Position numbers and translations under genes: made by a program
Shown here: in pieces, positions 63,038-64,000 of the stretch
Layout of the letters: each line of letters opens with the position of its first letter
How positions within the stretch are numbered: the first letter of the stretch is position 1
Assembly: GCF_014218725.1 (NCBI RefSeq)
Contig: NZ_JABBJE010000009.1
Coordinates: 1 to 64,000 of the forward strand
Reading direction: 5' to 3'
DNA from: Brevundimonas huaxiensis
GTDB taxonomy: Bacteria; Pseudomonadota; Alphaproteobacteria; Caulobacterales; Caulobacteraceae
Length of the DNA stretch: 64,000 bases
Notes under the pieces: model-generated
What the model saw: the letters and a program-made list of their open reading frames with translations, nothing else
What the model was told of the DNA's origin: nothing
The model's database searches: none

Positions 63038-64000
63038 ATGACCATGGCTGGCGGCGAGGCATTGAAGACGACGGAATTCCAAGGCGTTGCGGCGACGCCG
63101 ACGCCGGAACGCCCCCACTTGACCGTGGTCAAATCGGTCCAGGTCGACCGCTCGCGCGACGATCTGCTGACCGACTTCGGCAAGAAGACGCTGGAAGATC
63201 GCTATCTGCTGCCGGGCGAAAGCTATCAGGACATGTTCGCGCGTGTCTCGACCGCCTTCTCGGACGACGCCGAACACGCCCAGCGCCTGTATGACTATAT
63301 GAGCCGCCTGTGGTTCATGCCGGCGACCCCGGTCCTGTCGAACGGCGGCGCGGATCGCGGCCTGCCCATCTCCTGTTTCCTGAACGCGGTGGGCGACAGC
63401 CTGGACGGCATCCAGAACGTCTGGAACGAGAACGTGGCCCTGGCCTCCAACGGCGGCGGCATCGGCACCTATTGGGGGGGCGTCCGCTCCATCGGCGAAA
63501 AGGTGAAGGGTGCGGGCAAGACCTCGGGCATCATCCCCTTCATCCGCGTGATGGACAGCCTGACGTTGGCGATCAGCCAGGGTTCGCTGCGCCGCGGTTC
63601 GGCCGCCGTCTATCTGGATATCCACCACCCGGAAATCGAAGAGTTCCTGGAGATCCGCAAACCGTCGGGCGACTTCAATCGCAAGTCCCTGAACCTGCAC
63701 CACGGCATCAACGTCACTGACGAGTTCATGGAAGCCGTCAAGGTCGGCGGAACCTTCGACCTGAAGTCGCCCAAGGACGGCGCGGTCATGAAGACCGTCG
63801 ACGCCCGTTCGCTGTGGACCAAGCTGCTCGACATCCGCATGCAGACCGGCGAGCCCTATCTGATCTTCTCGGACACGGTGAACCGCCAGATGGCGCCGCA
63901 CCAGCGCGACCTGGGCCTGAAGGTCAAACAGTCGAACCTGTGCGCCGAGATCATGCTGCACACCGGCCGCGACCACCTAGGCGTGGACCGGACCGCCGTC
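63038..64000 (+). CDS. nrdA: Class I ribonucleotide reductase, alpha subunit (N-terminal part)
   Basis: The first 321 codons of the large subunit, running off the right edge. Present are the LWFMPATPVLSNGGADRGL region with the active-site entry, SCFLNAVGDSLDGI with its redox Cys, NGGGIGTYWGGVRSIGE and SQGSLRRGSAAVYLDIHHPE, and QSNLCAEIML with a second Cys of the active site. The N-terminal 40 residues are short and lack an obvious ATP-cone, but the allosteric site cannot be excluded without the rest. ATG 63038 has AGGA seven bases upstream. Partner of nrdB, 14.5 kb to the left. Confidence 0.95.
   Translation, partial: MTMAGGEALKTTEFQGVAATPTPERPHLTVVKSVQVDRSRDDLLTDFGKKTLEDRYLLPGESYQDMFARVSTAFSDDAEHAQRLYDYMSRLWFMPATPVLSNGGADRGLPISCFLNAVGDSLDGIQNVWNENVALASNGGGIGTYWGGVRSIGEKVKGAGKTSGIIPFIRVMDSLTLAISQGSLRRGSAAVYLDIHHPEIEEFLEIRKPSGDFNRKSLNLHHGINVTDEFMEAVKVGGTFDLKSPKDGAVMKTVDARSLWTKLLDIRMQTGEPYLIFSDTVNRQMAPHQRDLGLKVKQSNLCAEIMLHTGRDHLGVDRTAV

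Noticed and set aside
1..64000. CRISPR array
   Set aside because: No regularly spaced direct repeats were seen; the recurrent palindromes are dispersed and single or paired.

Overview
The window reads as chromosome of a high-G+C alphaproteobacterium, most likely Caulobacterales and close to Brevundimonas or Caulobacter. This rests on the ubiE-ubiB, rimP-nusA-ylxR-infB and rpmH-rnpA-yidC-engB blocks, many outer-membrane or periplasmic proteins of Caulobacter type, and family-level similarity judged by eye; no database search was run.

Layout. 1-4914 is an accessory segment with visibly lower G+C, ending at the 3' end of a tRNA-Arg(CCG) gene. It holds the edge of an IS3-family insertion sequence, a von Willebrand A / PP2C phosphatase / protein kinase triad whose kinase is cut short at the IS edge, a lipoprotein nuclease with an Excalibur domain, and a coiled-coil DUF2130 protein with a possible nuclease core. 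5100-14670 is core chromosome: SDR and pterin dehydratase, a Crp/Fnr-type regulator, ubiquinone genes ubiE-ubiB, arfB, a pair of secreted amidohydrolases and trmB. 14711-21033 is the rimP-nusA-ylxR-infB operon, from an attenuator-like leader to a strong terminator. 21216-26386 carries secreted and metabolic genes (DUF2141, carotenoid oxygenase, acyltransferase, CHAP protein, kynA, DUF2383). 26451-29881 runs leftward (DUF885 peptidase-like, GNAT, trmD, rplS). 30071-35748 has an entericidin, a YidB-like protein, AmpG, a hybrid kinase and a ComM-type ATPase. 35809-38742 is a leftward stress and quality-control series (cnoX-like, LON-substrate-domain protein, Trm112-like, gshB) whose gaps hold copies of a small palindromic repeat. 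38863-45078 is mostly small lipoproteins, transport and hydrolases. 45196-51744 has two more sensor kinases, nrdB and a TVP38-family membrane protein. 51862-54874 is rpmH-rnpA-yidC-engB. 54972-64000 has an M16 peptidase, argG, a PQQ-dehydrogenase-like protein, a CoA-transferase, a PAP2 phosphatase and the start of nrdA.

The main candidates for something new are: (i) the IS-interrupted phosphorylation triad with the two nuclease-type genes beside the tRNA-Arg; (ii) a family of about 32-bp hairpin repeats, four of which sit against the ribosome-binding site of a leftward gene; (iii) a tandem amidohydrolase pair in which one partner has lost the metal-binding His-x-His; (iv) a metallophosphoesterase-nucleotidyltransferase pair. 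In this G+C-rich DNA long antisense open frames are common and were treated as shadows.
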